Positions 48,587 through 57,864 of a stretch of 64,000 nt of DNA are shown here, piece after piece. The notes beneath the pieces were generated by a model, which was given only the letters and a program-made list of their open reading frames with translations, was not told the origin of the DNA and made no database searches. The stretch is from Anaerolineae bacterium. Lineage in GTDB: Bacteria > Chloroflexota > Anaerolineae > Aggregatilineales > UBA2796. The translations under genes and the position numbers were made by a program. The DNA is taken from NCBI GenBank assembly GCA_025055255.1, contig JANWYI010000003.1:59995-123994 (forward strand). The letters are read 5' to 3'. The first letter of the stretch is position 1. Each line of letters begins with the position of its first letter.

Positions 48587-50377
48587 ATGAATCTGTCAGC
48601 CAATCCCTATGCGCCTGAGCAGCCGTGCAGCGACCCTGAACGTTTCTTCGGGCGCGCCGAGACCTTCGCCTTCCTGCGTCAAGCGCTGCACAGCGAGCAA
48701 ACACCGATCCTGATCGGCGGACGCGGCATGGGCAAGACCTCTGTGTTGCTGCAATTGCCGTTTCAGCTTGAGGCGCGCTATCTGACCGCATACCTTGACC
48801 TTGCTGAGCTGCGTCACACATACAGCCTGAGCGCGTTCGCCGTTGCGCTAATCCAGACGGCGCGCCAAGCGCTACGAACAGCAGAGCCGTCGCTCTACCT
48901 GCCCGACGTGCCTGAGACACAAGATGCGGCTGAGCTGTGGCGCTGGTTCGCTAAAACGCACTTGACGCCGATCTTCGATGTCATGCGCCGCTTTCAGCGC
49001 CTGATCTACTGCTTTGACAATGCACAGCATCTGCTGGACGCTGTGCAGCGCGGCGACTTGCCGTCTGACCTGATCGACTCGCTAGGCGCGCTGTGCCGTG
49101 AGGAAAAGCGTATCGGTATTGTCTTCACTTTTGACGCCGCTGCTGAGCCGCGCCTCGCTAGTTATGCGCTGCTTGCTGAGCCGCTCAATCAGCATCGTTT
49201 GCCGCCATTGAGCGACGCTGAGGCTCGGCAGCTGATCACGCAACCTTGCGCCTCTTTTTACGCGCTCTCTGATGACGTTGTAGGCGCGCTGCAGGCTTAC
49301 AGTGGCGGACAGCCATATCTCTTGCAATGGCTGTGCGCCTTGCTGTGGGAAAGAGCTGCAGCGCGCAACTTCGCCGCGCCTGATCGCAACGACGTGAGCG
49401 CGATCTTGCCGCGTGCGCTGCAGGTCTGCAGCGCGCTGTTCGATTCGCTCTGGCAGAATGCCACACCAAGCGAACAAGCCGCTCTGATAGCGCTGACACA
49501 AGCGCGGCGCGGCGCGCCTGCAACGCTAGAAGAGCTGCACACATGGCTGATTCATGAGAGCGAGGACGCGCCGCATATGGTGACGCTCGCAGCGGCGCTG
49601 CGCAGCTTGGAGTATCGCGGCGCCGTGCGCAGCGCGCCCGAGTCGGCTTATGCGCTCAGCAGCGGCTTGCTCTATCTGTGGCTGCAAGCTAAGGCTGAGC
49701 TGCCAAGCGCGCCTCTCAACGTTGAGCACACTTCAGTGCGCCGCGCTGCGCTGCCAATCGCGCTTATCGCCATTGCCTCAGCAAGCATTGCCTTGCTAGT
49801 TGCTGCGTTGACCAGTCATCTATCCTCTGGCGCCGCAACCTTGCAGCCGACACACACACTAGCGCTGAATCTGGAAGGCACGCAGCGCGCGCTATCGCTC
49901 ACACAGACCTTCCAAGCCTTGCCAACCAATACGCCAACTGCCACGTTGACTTTCACGGCGTCGCCGACGCGCACGTCCACTGTCACAGCTACAGCATCGC
50001 CGACGCGCACGTTCACTGTCACAGCTACAGCGTCGCCGACGCGTACGTTCACTGCCACGCCGACTTTCACAGCGTCGCCGACGCGCACGTTCACTGCCAC
50101 GCCAACTTTCACAGCGTCGCCAACACGCACGTTTACCGTCACATCAACTTTCACAGCGTCGCCGACGCGCGCGTTCACTGCCACAGCCGCAGCAACTCTG
50201 ACCGCTACTGACACGCTCACTCCGAGCTTGACAGCTACTTTCACAGCGACGCCGAGTCAAACGTTTATGCCGACTGCGACCATCACGCCAAGTTCGACGC
50301 AAACGCATACCGCCACAGCGACGCCAACGCGCGCTGTCATGCCAAGCGCAACATCTACGGCTTTGCCGCCATTTTGA
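48587..50377 (+). CDS. AAA/STAND-like ATPase with one TM helix and extracytoplasmic Thr/Pro-rich stalk
   Basis: NPYAPEQPCSDPERFFGRAETFAFL...PILIGGRGMGKTSVLLQLPF (Walker A); RLIYCFDNAQHLL (atypical Walker B); TM IALIAIASASIALLVAAL; TATxTxSPTRTFT tail. Confidence 0.85.
   Translation: MNLSANPYAPEQPCSDPERFFGRAETFAFLRQALHSEQTPILIGGRGMGKTSVLLQLPFQLEARYLTAYLDLAELRHTYSLSAFAVALIQTARQALRTAEPSLYLPDVPETQDAAELWRWFAKTHLTPIFDVMRRFQRLIYCFDNAQHLLDAVQRGDLPSDLIDSLGALCREEKRIGIVFTFDAAAEPRLASYALLAEPLNQHRLPPLSDAEARQLITQPCASFYALSDDVVGALQAYSGGQPYLLQWLCALLWERAAARNFAAPDRNDVSAILPRALQVCSALFDSLWQNATPSEQAALIALTQARRGAPATLEELHTWLIHESEDAPHMVTLAAALRSLEYRGAVRSAPESAYALSSGLLYLWLQAKAELPSAPLNVEHTSVRRAALPIALIAIASASIALLVAALTSHLSSGAATLQPTHTLALNLEGTQRALSLTQTFQALPTNTPTATLTFTASPTRTSTVTATASPTRTFTVTATASPTRTFTATPTFTASPTRTFTATPTFTASPTRTFTVTSTFTASPTRAFTATAAATLTATDTLTPSLTATFTATPSQTFMPTATITPSSTQTHTATATPTRAVMPSATSTALPPF
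49958..50195 (+). repeat. Tandem 36/42-bp coding repeats (ASPTRTFTATPTFT units)
   Basis: Six consecutive units starting with ASPTR; DNA core GCGTCGCCGACGCGCACGTTCACTG. Confidence 0.88.
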
Positions 50378-50411
50378 GCCGCTACCGTTTGGCACATTTT
50401 TCAAAGGCGGC

Positions 50412-50417
50412 TATAAT
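50412..50417 (+). promoter_or_regulatory. Putative -10 box (TATAAT) for the NERD-like gene
   Basis: TATAAT 54 nt before ATG at 50471. Confidence 0.4.
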
Positions 50418-50470
50418 CGGCGCTTGCTTTGGCAGGCTGTGGCACAAGCACGCTATGTAGGAAAAGTGCT

Positions 50471-51175
50471 ATGCAGAGCTTAAATCCAGTGCGTAACATT
50501 GTGCGGCGCGGGCGCGATCTCATGATCATCGGCGCATTGGTGCTGCTAGTTGGGCTGCTAATCGGTAGCATCGGTCTGTTGACCGTTTTGTTGTTCTCTA
50601 GCCCGACTTTCGGCTTAGGTGCAATGGGCATTGGCGTGCTGACCGTGCTGACAGGCTTGGCAGTCATGGGACGCGGACTCTCGCTGCGCACTGAGAATGA
50701 GCCTGCCAAAGCCGTGGCACAGGCGCTGAGCCATGCGCTCAGCTCAGAATATACGTTTATCCGCAATGTTAGTCGGCGCGGCTTGGGCTACATTGACGCG
50801 GTCTTGGTCGGACCGCCTGGCGCGCTCGTTTTCCGCATTCACGATCAGCACGGCGTCTTCGAGAATGAAGGCGCCGATTGGCTCGTGCGGCGCGCTGATG
50901 GCGTTTTTCACCTTTCACGCCTGAATTTGACGCGCGAGTGTGTGGCGGATGTCTACGCGCTGCGCAAGTACCTTGCTAAGCGCGGCTTAGCGCATGTGCC
51001 CGTCTACGCAATTGTTGTGTTTACGCATCCTTCTGCCAGCATCACGGCGCGCCAGCCTGTTGTGCCAATTGCAGACCTGCGTTCGCTCCTAGATGTGATG
51101 CGCGCTGACTACATGCGCCAGACACGCATTGACCCAAAAACCGTCCAAGCCACTGTGAAGGCAATTTACGAGTAG
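50471..51175 (+). CDS. Membrane protein with NERD-like domain
   Basis: Two TM helices; AQALSHALSSEYTFIRNVSRRGLGYIDAVLVGPPGALVFRIHDQHGVF resembles the NERD N-terminal pattern. Confidence 0.6.
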   Translation: MQSLNPVRNIVRRGRDLMIIGALVLLVGLLIGSIGLLTVLLFSSPTFGLGAMGIGVLTVLTGLAVMGRGLSLRTENEPAKAVAQALSHALSSEYTFIRNVSRRGLGYIDAVLVGPPGALVFRIHDQHGVFENEGADWLVRRADGVFHLSRLNLTRECVADVYALRKYLAKRGLAHVPVYAIVVFTHPSASITARQPVVPIADLRSLLDVMRADYMRQTRIDPKTVQATVKAIYE

Positions 51176-51187
51176 GAGCATCTTGGT

Positions 51188-53761
51188 ATGATCAAGCCTG
51201 TTGTCACTGTCTCCATAGTGCCAAACTTACCAAGCAGCTTAGAGCGCTTGCTTGAGCTCGCCTATAACCTGCGTTGGTCATGGAACTTGGAGACTCTGGC
51301 GCTCTTTCGGCGCCTAGACCGCGACTTGTGGGAAAAGTGCGGTCACAATCCTGTTTTAATGCTCGGCATGATCGATCAGCGGCAGCTGAATGCAGCAGCC
51401 AGTGATGAAGCGTTCATGGCGCACTATGATCGCGTTTGTCAGGACTATGACCGCTACATGAGCCAGACCAGCTCAACATGGTACGCCAAGCGCTATCCAG
51501 AGGCGCCGCGCACGCCAATGGTCGCCTATTTTTCAATGGAATTCGGCTTGACTGAGTGCCTGCGCAACTACAGCGGCGGCTTGGGCGTCCTCTCAGGCGA
51601 TCACCTCAAAAGTGCCTCTGATCTCGGCTTGCCGTTGATCGGAGTCGGCTTGCTCTACCAAGAAGGCTACTTTGCGCAATATCTAAACAACGACGGCTAC
51701 CAGCAAGAGGCGTATCCGATCAACGACTACGCCAATCAGCCTGTGCGCCGCGTGCTGGACGCTAACGGTCGCCCTGTGCTCGTCAAAGTGCCGTTGCCCG
51801 GTCGTCTGCTCTACGCACAGGCATGGATCGTCAAAGTTGGGCGCGTCTCGCTGTACTTGCTAGACACCAATATTCCAGAGAACACGCTGCCCGAAGACCG
51901 CGACTTAACGGATCGGCTCTATGGCGGCGACCGAAGACAGCGCATTCGCCAAGAGATTTTGATGGGCATTGGCGGCATTCAGCTGCTGCGCATCCTCAAC
52001 CTAAATCCGACGGTCTATCACATGAACGAAGGTCACAGCGCCTTCATGGGCTTGGAGCGCATTCGTCTGCTGATGGAAGCGCATCCTGAACTGACCTTTG
52101 ACCAAGCGCGCGAGATTTGCGCAGCCAGCAACGTCTTCACAACGCACACGCCTGTGCCAGCAGGCTTAGAGCGCTTTGGCTTCGATCTGATTGACGAGCA
52201 CTTCGGCTACCTCTGGCCGCAGCTGAAGCTGACTCGTGAGCAATTCCACGATTTAGGGCGCGAGAACATGGGCAACTACGACCTGTTCAGCATGCCCGTG
52301 CTCGCCGTCAGACTCTCAAACTATGCTAATGCCGTCTCCAAGCTGCACGGCAAGGTCAGCCGTAAGCTGTTCAGCTGGATGTATCCGAACGTGCCGCAGG
52401 ATGACGTGCCAGTCGGTCATGTGACCAATGGCATTCACGTTGAGACGTGGGTCAGCCAAGAGATGGCGGCGCTCTACGACCGCTACCTTGATCCAATGTG
52501 GCGCGAAGACCCGACGGATCCAAACATTTGGTGGGACGTGGACAAAATCCCTGACGCTGAGCTGTGGCGCACGCACGAGCGCCGTCGTGAGCAGCTAGTC
52601 GCCTTTTGTCGTGAGCGCTTGCGCAAGCAGTATGAGGCGCTTGGTCTGCCTGCTGCTGAAATTCAACTGGCAGAGGAAGTGCTCAGTCCAGACGCGCTGA
52701 CCATTGGCTTCGCGCGCCGCTTTGCTACATACAAGCGCGCCACGCTGATCCTGCGCGACAAGGCGCGCCTCGCACGCATTTTGAACAACCCTGATCGCCC
52801 TGTCCAGCTGATCTTTGCAGGTAAGGCACATCCGCACGACGCGCCCGGTAAAGAGCTGATCCGCGAGATCGTGAATACTGCGCGGATGCCTGAGTTTCGC
52901 CATAGCATCGTCTTTCTCGAGAACTACGACATGGCGATCACACGCATGATGCTGCAAGGCTGTGACGTCTGGCTGAACAATCCGCGCCGCCCTGAAGAGG
53001 CGAGCGGCACAAGCGGCATGAAGGCGATCTATAACGGGTGCTTGAACTTCAGCACGTTAGACGGCTGGTGGGACGAAGCCTACGATCCGCATGTCGGCTG
53101 GGAGATCGGGCGCGGCGAGGAATATCCGCCTGAGCAATGGGCACACCAAGACTACCTTGAGGCGCAAGCGCTCTACAGCGTGCTAGAAAACGATATCGTG
53201 CCGACGTTCTACACGCGCTCGCGCGACGGTCTACCGCGCGAGTGGATCGCGCGCATGAAGAACAGCATCCGCAAGCTGGCGCCGTTTTTCAACACGCATC
53301 GCATGGTCGCTGAGTACACTGAACGTTACTACATGCCTGCTTATGAGAGCTATCAGCGCTTGACCAAGCCGAATCTCTCGCGCGGCGTCGCACTTGCTCA
53401 GTGGAAACAAAAGGTCTACAGCCAGTGGAACAACGTGCAAGTGCTGAAGGTGACGACTTCAGCCGATGAGCTCAAAGTTGGCAGTGAGCAGGAAATCACA
53501 GCAGTCGTGCAGCTGGGCAGCTTGACGCCTGATGACGTGATCGTGCAGGTCTACTATGGCGACCTCGATACGCACGGCAACATCATCATTGGCAACGCGG
53601 TCAATATGCAGCCTGCTGAGGCAAACGGCGGCGGCACTTATACATTCAAGGCGCGGCTTGTCTATCACACAACAGGCAATCAGGGACTGTCTGTACGAGT
53701 CTTGCCTAACCATGAAGATTTGCCGACGCCTTTCCTGCGCGGCTTGATTCGCTGGGCGTAG
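51188..53761 (+). CDS. glgP: Alpha-glucan (glycogen) phosphorylase
   Basis: VAYFSMEFGLTECLRNYSGGLGVLSGDHLKSASDLGLPLIGVGLLYQEGYF; FTTHTPVPAGLERF; RRPEEASGTSGMKAIYNGCLNFSTLDGWWDE. Confidence 0.96.
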   Translation: MIKPVVTVSIVPNLPSSLERLLELAYNLRWSWNLETLALFRRLDRDLWEKCGHNPVLMLGMIDQRQLNAAASDEAFMAHYDRVCQDYDRYMSQTSSTWYAKRYPEAPRTPMVAYFSMEFGLTECLRNYSGGLGVLSGDHLKSASDLGLPLIGVGLLYQEGYFAQYLNNDGYQQEAYPINDYANQPVRRVLDANGRPVLVKVPLPGRLLYAQAWIVKVGRVSLYLLDTNIPENTLPEDRDLTDRLYGGDRRQRIRQEILMGIGGIQLLRILNLNPTVYHMNEGHSAFMGLERIRLLMEAHPELTFDQAREICAASNVFTTHTPVPAGLERFGFDLIDEHFGYLWPQLKLTREQFHDLGRENMGNYDLFSMPVLAVRLSNYANAVSKLHGKVSRKLFSWMYPNVPQDDVPVGHVTNGIHVETWVSQEMAALYDRYLDPMWREDPTDPNIWWDVDKIPDAELWRTHERRREQLVAFCRERLRKQYEALGLPAAEIQLAEEVLSPDALTIGFARRFATYKRATLILRDKARLARILNNPDRPVQLIFAGKAHPHDAPGKELIREIVNTARMPEFRHSIVFLENYDMAITRMMLQGCDVWLNNPRRPEEASGTSGMKAIYNGCLNFSTLDGWWDEAYDPHVGWEIGRGEEYPPEQWAHQDYLEAQALYSVLENDIVPTFYTRSRDGLPREWIARMKNSIRKLAPFFNTHRMVAEYTERYYMPAYESYQRLTKPNLSRGVALAQWKQKVYSQWNNVQVLKVTTSADELKVGSEQEITAVVQLGSLTPDDVIVQVYYGDLDTHGNIIIGNAVNMQPAEANGGGTYTFKARLVYHTTGNQGLSVRVLPNHEDLPTPFLRGLIRWA

Positions 53762-53804
53762 TGCTAGATATCCGCGCTGAAAGAGCAGATAAAACGTCTG
53801 AGCA

Positions 53805-54698
53805 ATGGAGAGTCTGATGAAAAGTTGGCGACACAAGTTGCTTATCGGCTGCTTATCAGTGCTGCTGCTCAGCTTGGCGCTGCCGATGCAGCTCAATCCG
53901 TATGCTGACGGCGTAGTGCTCGTCGGCGCGGGCGACATTGCCTCATGCGACTCAGAGGGCGACGATCTGACCGCCAATCTACTCGATAACATTGAAGGAA
54001 TTGTCTTCACAGCCGGGGACACTGTCCAAGCCGACGGCGTAGCCGCAACGTGGGAAAAGTGCTACGATCCGACTTGGGGCAGGCACAAAGCGCGCACACG
54101 CCCTGCGCTAGGCAATCACGAGTATCAACGCGCGCCGAATGCCGACCCGTACTTTGACTACTTCGGTGAAGAGGCTGCCGGTCCGCGTGGCTCAGGCTAC
54201 TATAGCTACTATGCAGGCTCGTGGCTCGTGATCGTACTGAACAGCGTCCTGCCTGCGCACGCTGGCACGCCGCAGTACGAGTGGGCAAAAGCGACTCTTG
54301 CCGCCAATCCGACGGCGTGCGCACTGGCAATTTGGCATCATCCTGTTTACAGCTCTGGACTGTACGGCGTCACGCGGCGCATGAATTCGGTTTGGCGCAT
54401 GATGATGGACTTTGGCGTAGACGTGGTCATCAGCGGCGACGCTCATCACTATGAGCGCTTCATGCCGATGAATGCTGATGGTCGGATTGACCGCGAGCGC
54501 GGCATTCGGCAGTTCGTAGTTGGCACAGGCGGCGGCTATTTGACGCCGCTGCGCGCTCAGCCTTTTCCAGCTACCGAATACCGCCAAAATCGGTTCTGGG
54601 GCGTTTTGAAGATGGTTTTGGGCAGTGGTGGCTATAGCTGGGAGTTCATCAACATTCGCGGCGAGGTGATGGACTCTGGTAGCGCGCCGTGCCGCTGA
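53805..54698 (+). CDS. Secreted calcineurin-like metallophosphoesterase
   Basis: VLVGAGDIASCDSEGDD, TAGDTVQADG, ALGNHEYQRAP, WHHPVYSSG, VISGDAHHYERF. Confidence 0.92.
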   Translation: MESLMKSWRHKLLIGCLSVLLLSLALPMQLNPYADGVVLVGAGDIASCDSEGDDLTANLLDNIEGIVFTAGDTVQADGVAATWEKCYDPTWGRHKARTRPALGNHEYQRAPNADPYFDYFGEEAAGPRGSGYYSYYAGSWLVIVLNSVLPAHAGTPQYEWAKATLAANPTACALAIWHHPVYSSGLYGVTRRMNSVWRMMMDFGVDVVISGDAHHYERFMPMNADGRIDRERGIRQFVVGTGGGYLTPLRAQPFPATEYRQNRFWGVLKMVLGSGGYSWEFINIRGEVMDSGSAPCR

Positions 54699-54803
54699 GC
54701 CTCGACATAGCAAGCGCCAAGAGCAAGGCGCAGCTTGGCGTCTGTGCTAGAGCGTGCCATAATAAGCAGCGTAGGTTCGCTGCTGTACAAGGATTGAGAA
54801 ACT

Positions 54804-55256
54804 GTGTCTGCTGCATTTGCTGCGCTTGTAGCAGCGCTGAGTGTTATCTTCACGCTTGCCGTCAGCACGACGCGCACTCCGCCGATTGAGACGTATCTGA
54901 ATGTTCTGGTCGAGTTTGTGCGCGGCAACTCGTTGCGCCAACTGGGCGCTGATGAAGCGCTGAGCCTGCTTTTTTACGTCAGCACGCTGTACCTGATCGT
55001 TTTCTCGGTCACGTGGTGGCTGTTCCGCCTGATCGCCATTTTCCTGATCGCTTTCGGCTTGCCTAATGAAGAAGCGCTGCGGCTGAACCGTGAGGTGCGG
55101 CGCAACCGAGGCGTGCACATTGACCTTGCACGTCGGCAAGCGCGCCTGACCGCTGCATATCTGCTGCGCGCGCAAGAACTGGCTGCAGCGCGTCAAGAGC
55201 GCGCTAGTCGCCGCGCTGAGAGTGGCGAGCCGACTTTGGAAGACTTCAACTTGTAA
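54804..55256 (+). CDS. Small membrane protein of unknown function
   Basis: GTG start; two hydrophobic segments; charged C-terminal helix RQARLTAAYLLRAQELAAARQERASRRAE. Confidence 0.6.
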   Translation: MSAAFAALVAALSVIFTLAVSTTRTPPIETYLNVLVEFVRGNSLRQLGADEALSLLFYVSTLYLIVFSVTWWLFRLIAIFLIAFGLPNEEALRLNREVRRNRGVHIDLARRQARLTAAYLLRAQELAAARQERASRRAESGEPTLEDFNL

Positions 55257-55270
55257 CCTTTGGAGCCTAC

Positions 55271-55918
55271 ATGGATTTCCGCAGTTTCGATCCAAATGCT
55301 TTAGAGCCGCGCCAACTGACGCTGCTCTTTCAAAGCCTAATTGTGCCGCGACCTGTAGCGTGGGTCTCGACTTTGAGCGCTAGTGGCATCCCAAACCTTG
55401 CCGCTTTCAGCTATTTCAACGCCGGTAGCACTAATCCGCCATTGGTCATGTTCTCAGTTGGCGTGCATCGTGACGGACGCGCTAAGGATACGCTGAACAA
55501 CCTACGCGAAGTGCCAGAGTTCGTCTTGCACATTGCTAACACGCCGCTGATCGCCCAAGTCGAGATCACTGGCACGGAATATGCGCCTGAGGTGAACGAA
55601 TTCGTTGAGGCGCGCGTGACGCCCTTGCCTGCTGATCTGGTGCGTCCGTCGCGCGTGGCAGAGGCGCCTGCTGCTATGGAATGCCGCGTCCTAGAGCTGC
55701 ATCCCATGCCGATTGGTAAGAACACGCTCGTCATCGGGCAAGTGCTGCGCTTCCATGTGCGCGCTGACCTGCTGACCGAGTCGCTCTGGATTAACACATT
55801 GATGCTCGATCCGATCTCGCGCCTTGCTCGCAAAGATTACGGCAAGCTCGGCGCCATGAGCGACGGTCAAGAGCTGGCAGAGGCGTTCCGACGCGCTATT
55901 GCGCCTGACTTTGACTAG
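55271..55918 (+). CDS. Flavin reductase-like (FMN-binding split barrel) protein
   Basis: LTLLFQSLIVPRPVAWVSTLSASGIPNLAAFSYFNAGSTNPPLVMFSVG, DTLNNLREVPEFVLHI. Confidence 0.92.
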   Translation: MDFRSFDPNALEPRQLTLLFQSLIVPRPVAWVSTLSASGIPNLAAFSYFNAGSTNPPLVMFSVGVHRDGRAKDTLNNLREVPEFVLHIANTPLIAQVEITGTEYAPEVNEFVEARVTPLPADLVRPSRVAEAPAAMECRVLELHPMPIGKNTLVIGQVLRFHVRADLLTESLWINTLMLDPISRLARKDYGKLGAMSDGQELAEAFRRAIAPDFD

Positions 55919-55931
55919 CGAGTTGCTGTTG

Positions 55932-56690
55932 ATGACTGAGCAACGCTGGGATCAGCTGTGCCTGCAGCGCGAGTCGGCACAAGAGATCGCTGAGCAGGTG
56001 CGCGCGACGCTCCTGAGGCACGGCTATGCGCCCTACGATCCGTTTCATGGCGGCAGCGGCACGCCGCCGCGTCTCAAGCAATTTGTGCGGCTCTTCATCT
56101 TGCCGCCACAAGACAGCTGGACGCGGATCATCGGCGCACAAGATGCAGACGTTCTGCCTGACCTGCTGCGAACGCTCAGTGCCGATGCGCTGCTGATCCA
56201 TGCTTGGTTCACAGCGCAAAACGGCGCATTGGACGCTTATAAAAACGGCGAAGCCGACTCAGCGCTCCTAGCGCCTTACCTGAGCGGCGCAACGCAATAT
56301 GTCACAGCGCCACAGAGCGCAACGTTGCCGTCTGATGTGGCAAAGCTGGCTCAAACGCACGGCGTCAATCCACAGCAGGCTGAAAAGCTGATCGGACGCT
56401 TGGCAAGAGGCATTTTCGGCGACCAGACGGCGCGTGTGCAGCGGGACGCTGCGCAGCTGTTCAAATCGGCGTGGGAAAGCGCAGGCGGACAGCAGCTTCT
56501 AGCGCAGATCGCGCGTCTGAGCCTGCCTTTCGATCTGCGCACGCCTGACTTCGAGACGTTGCGCGAGGCGTATCAAGCGGCGCGTCTCCTAGCACGCCGT
56601 CCGAACGCTACGCTGCTCGATTCTGAGCGCGCGGCGCTGCGCGCTGTGCCATATGCCGCTGCTCTCATCCCAGTTTACGTCGGCAAATGA
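55932..56690 (+). CDS. Hypothetical protein
   Basis: Long ORF with typical local codon usage (start at internal Met); no recognised domain. Confidence 0.65.
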   Translation: MTEQRWDQLCLQRESAQEIAEQVRATLLRHGYAPYDPFHGGSGTPPRLKQFVRLFILPPQDSWTRIIGAQDADVLPDLLRTLSADALLIHAWFTAQNGALDAYKNGEADSALLAPYLSGATQYVTAPQSATLPSDVAKLAQTHGVNPQQAEKLIGRLARGIFGDQTARVQRDAAQLFKSAWESAGGQQLLAQIARLSLPFDLRTPDFETLREAYQAARLLARRPNATLLDSERAALRAVPYAAALIPVYVGK

Positions 56691-56701
56691 CAGGATATGT
56701 C

Positions 56702-57082
56702 ATGCAAAAACTGGTCTTGATTGTTTTGTTAGCTTGCGGACTGGTTGCCTGCAGTGGTGAGAGCGATTCGCCTGCTGCAGCAGTCGAGCGCTATTTGCGC
56801 ACGCGCATCACAGGCGACGCCGCAAAGCTGGTCAGCTTAGCGTGCCGCGCACGTGAGGCAGAGGCGCGCACAGAAGCAGCGTCCTTTGCGCCAATGAATG
56901 CCGAGATCAAGGCGCTCAGTTGCCGCGCAGACGACGAAGAGGGACAGTACACGGTTGTGGCATGTCAGGGCGAGATGGTGACCAACTATCAGGGCGAGAC
57001 GCGCACGTGGGACCTAGGCGCGCGACGATTCCGCACTGTGCAGGAAGACGGACGCTGGAAGGTCTGCGGCTACGCGCGCTGA
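56702..57082 (+). CDS. Small lipoprotein
   Basis: MQKLVLIVLLACGLVACSGESDSPAAAVERYL lipobox; NTF2-like-length domain. Confidence 0.75.
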   Translation: MQKLVLIVLLACGLVACSGESDSPAAAVERYLRTRITGDAAKLVSLACRAREAEARTEAASFAPMNAEIKALSCRADDEEGQYTVVACQGEMVTNYQGETRTWDLGARRFRTVQEDGRWKVCGYAR

Positions 57083-57171
57083 GAGTTACCGTTTCAGCAG
57101 AGTTCGGGTATACTTTACGATAGCGAGCTGAATGAGTTGGTCACTTCTGAAAACGTGCAACGGACGTAACC

Positions 57172-57864
57172 ATGAGCCAGCAGCCTGAAGGAATCGCTAA
57201 GCTCACTTGGAATGATCCTGCTACAGGCGAAACTCACGAGTATGTGCTGGTAGAAGGCGCCAGCGCCAGCATCGGTCGCTCGCCTGACAATAACATCTGC
57301 ATCCCTGAGCGGCACGTCAGCCGCGGACACGCTGTGATCAACTTCCGCGACGGCGTCTTCACCATCACTGATTTAGGCAGCGCGAATGGCACTTTCGTCA
57401 ATGACCGCAAGATTACTGGCACCTACGTGCTGACACACGGCGATGTCATCCGTCTTTATGTGCCTGTGCTGCACTTCTCTGCCATTGTGACCGAAGAGGA
57501 GCTGGATCGCGCCTACAAGACCAGCACTGCCATCTTCCCTGCCAAGGGACTAGGTCGTCCGCGCCTGCTGGTTACGCACGGACCGCAAGAAGGCACGGAG
57601 TTCATCCTGACCGAAGATACCATGACCGTCGGGCGCGTCACAGCCGATGCCACGTGGGAAATCACGCTGAACGACCGCGCCGTATCGCGTCCGCATTGCC
57701 GTCTGCGCTTGCACAACGGCGTCTGGACACTGCTCGACCTCGCCAGTGCTAATGGCACGTTGCTCAACGGTCAGCCTGTTGGTGCCACGCCTGTGCCGCT
57801 CCGTGATGGCGACGTGATCACAGCAGGCGAGACGACCATGCTCTTCCGCTTAGCCAAAACTTAG
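57172..57864 (+). CDS. Tandem FHA-domain protein
   Basis: SIGRSPDNNICIPERHVSRGHAVINFRDGVFTITDLGSANGTFVN and TVGRVTADATWEITLNDRAVSRPHCRLRLHNGVWTLLDLASANGTLLNG. Confidence 0.95.
   Translation: MSQQPEGIAKLTWNDPATGETHEYVLVEGASASIGRSPDNNICIPERHVSRGHAVINFRDGVFTITDLGSANGTFVNDRKITGTYVLTHGDVIRLYVPVLHFSAIVTEEELDRAYKTSTAIFPAKGLGRPRLLVTHGPQEGTEFILTEDTMTVGRVTADATWEITLNDRAVSRPHCRLRLHNGVWTLLDLASANGTLLNGQPVGATPVPLRDGDVITAGETTMLFRLAKT

Noticed and set aside
49958-50195. Possible CRISPR array
   Set aside because: Repeats are in frame, contiguous, encode ASPTR units and have no unique spacers.
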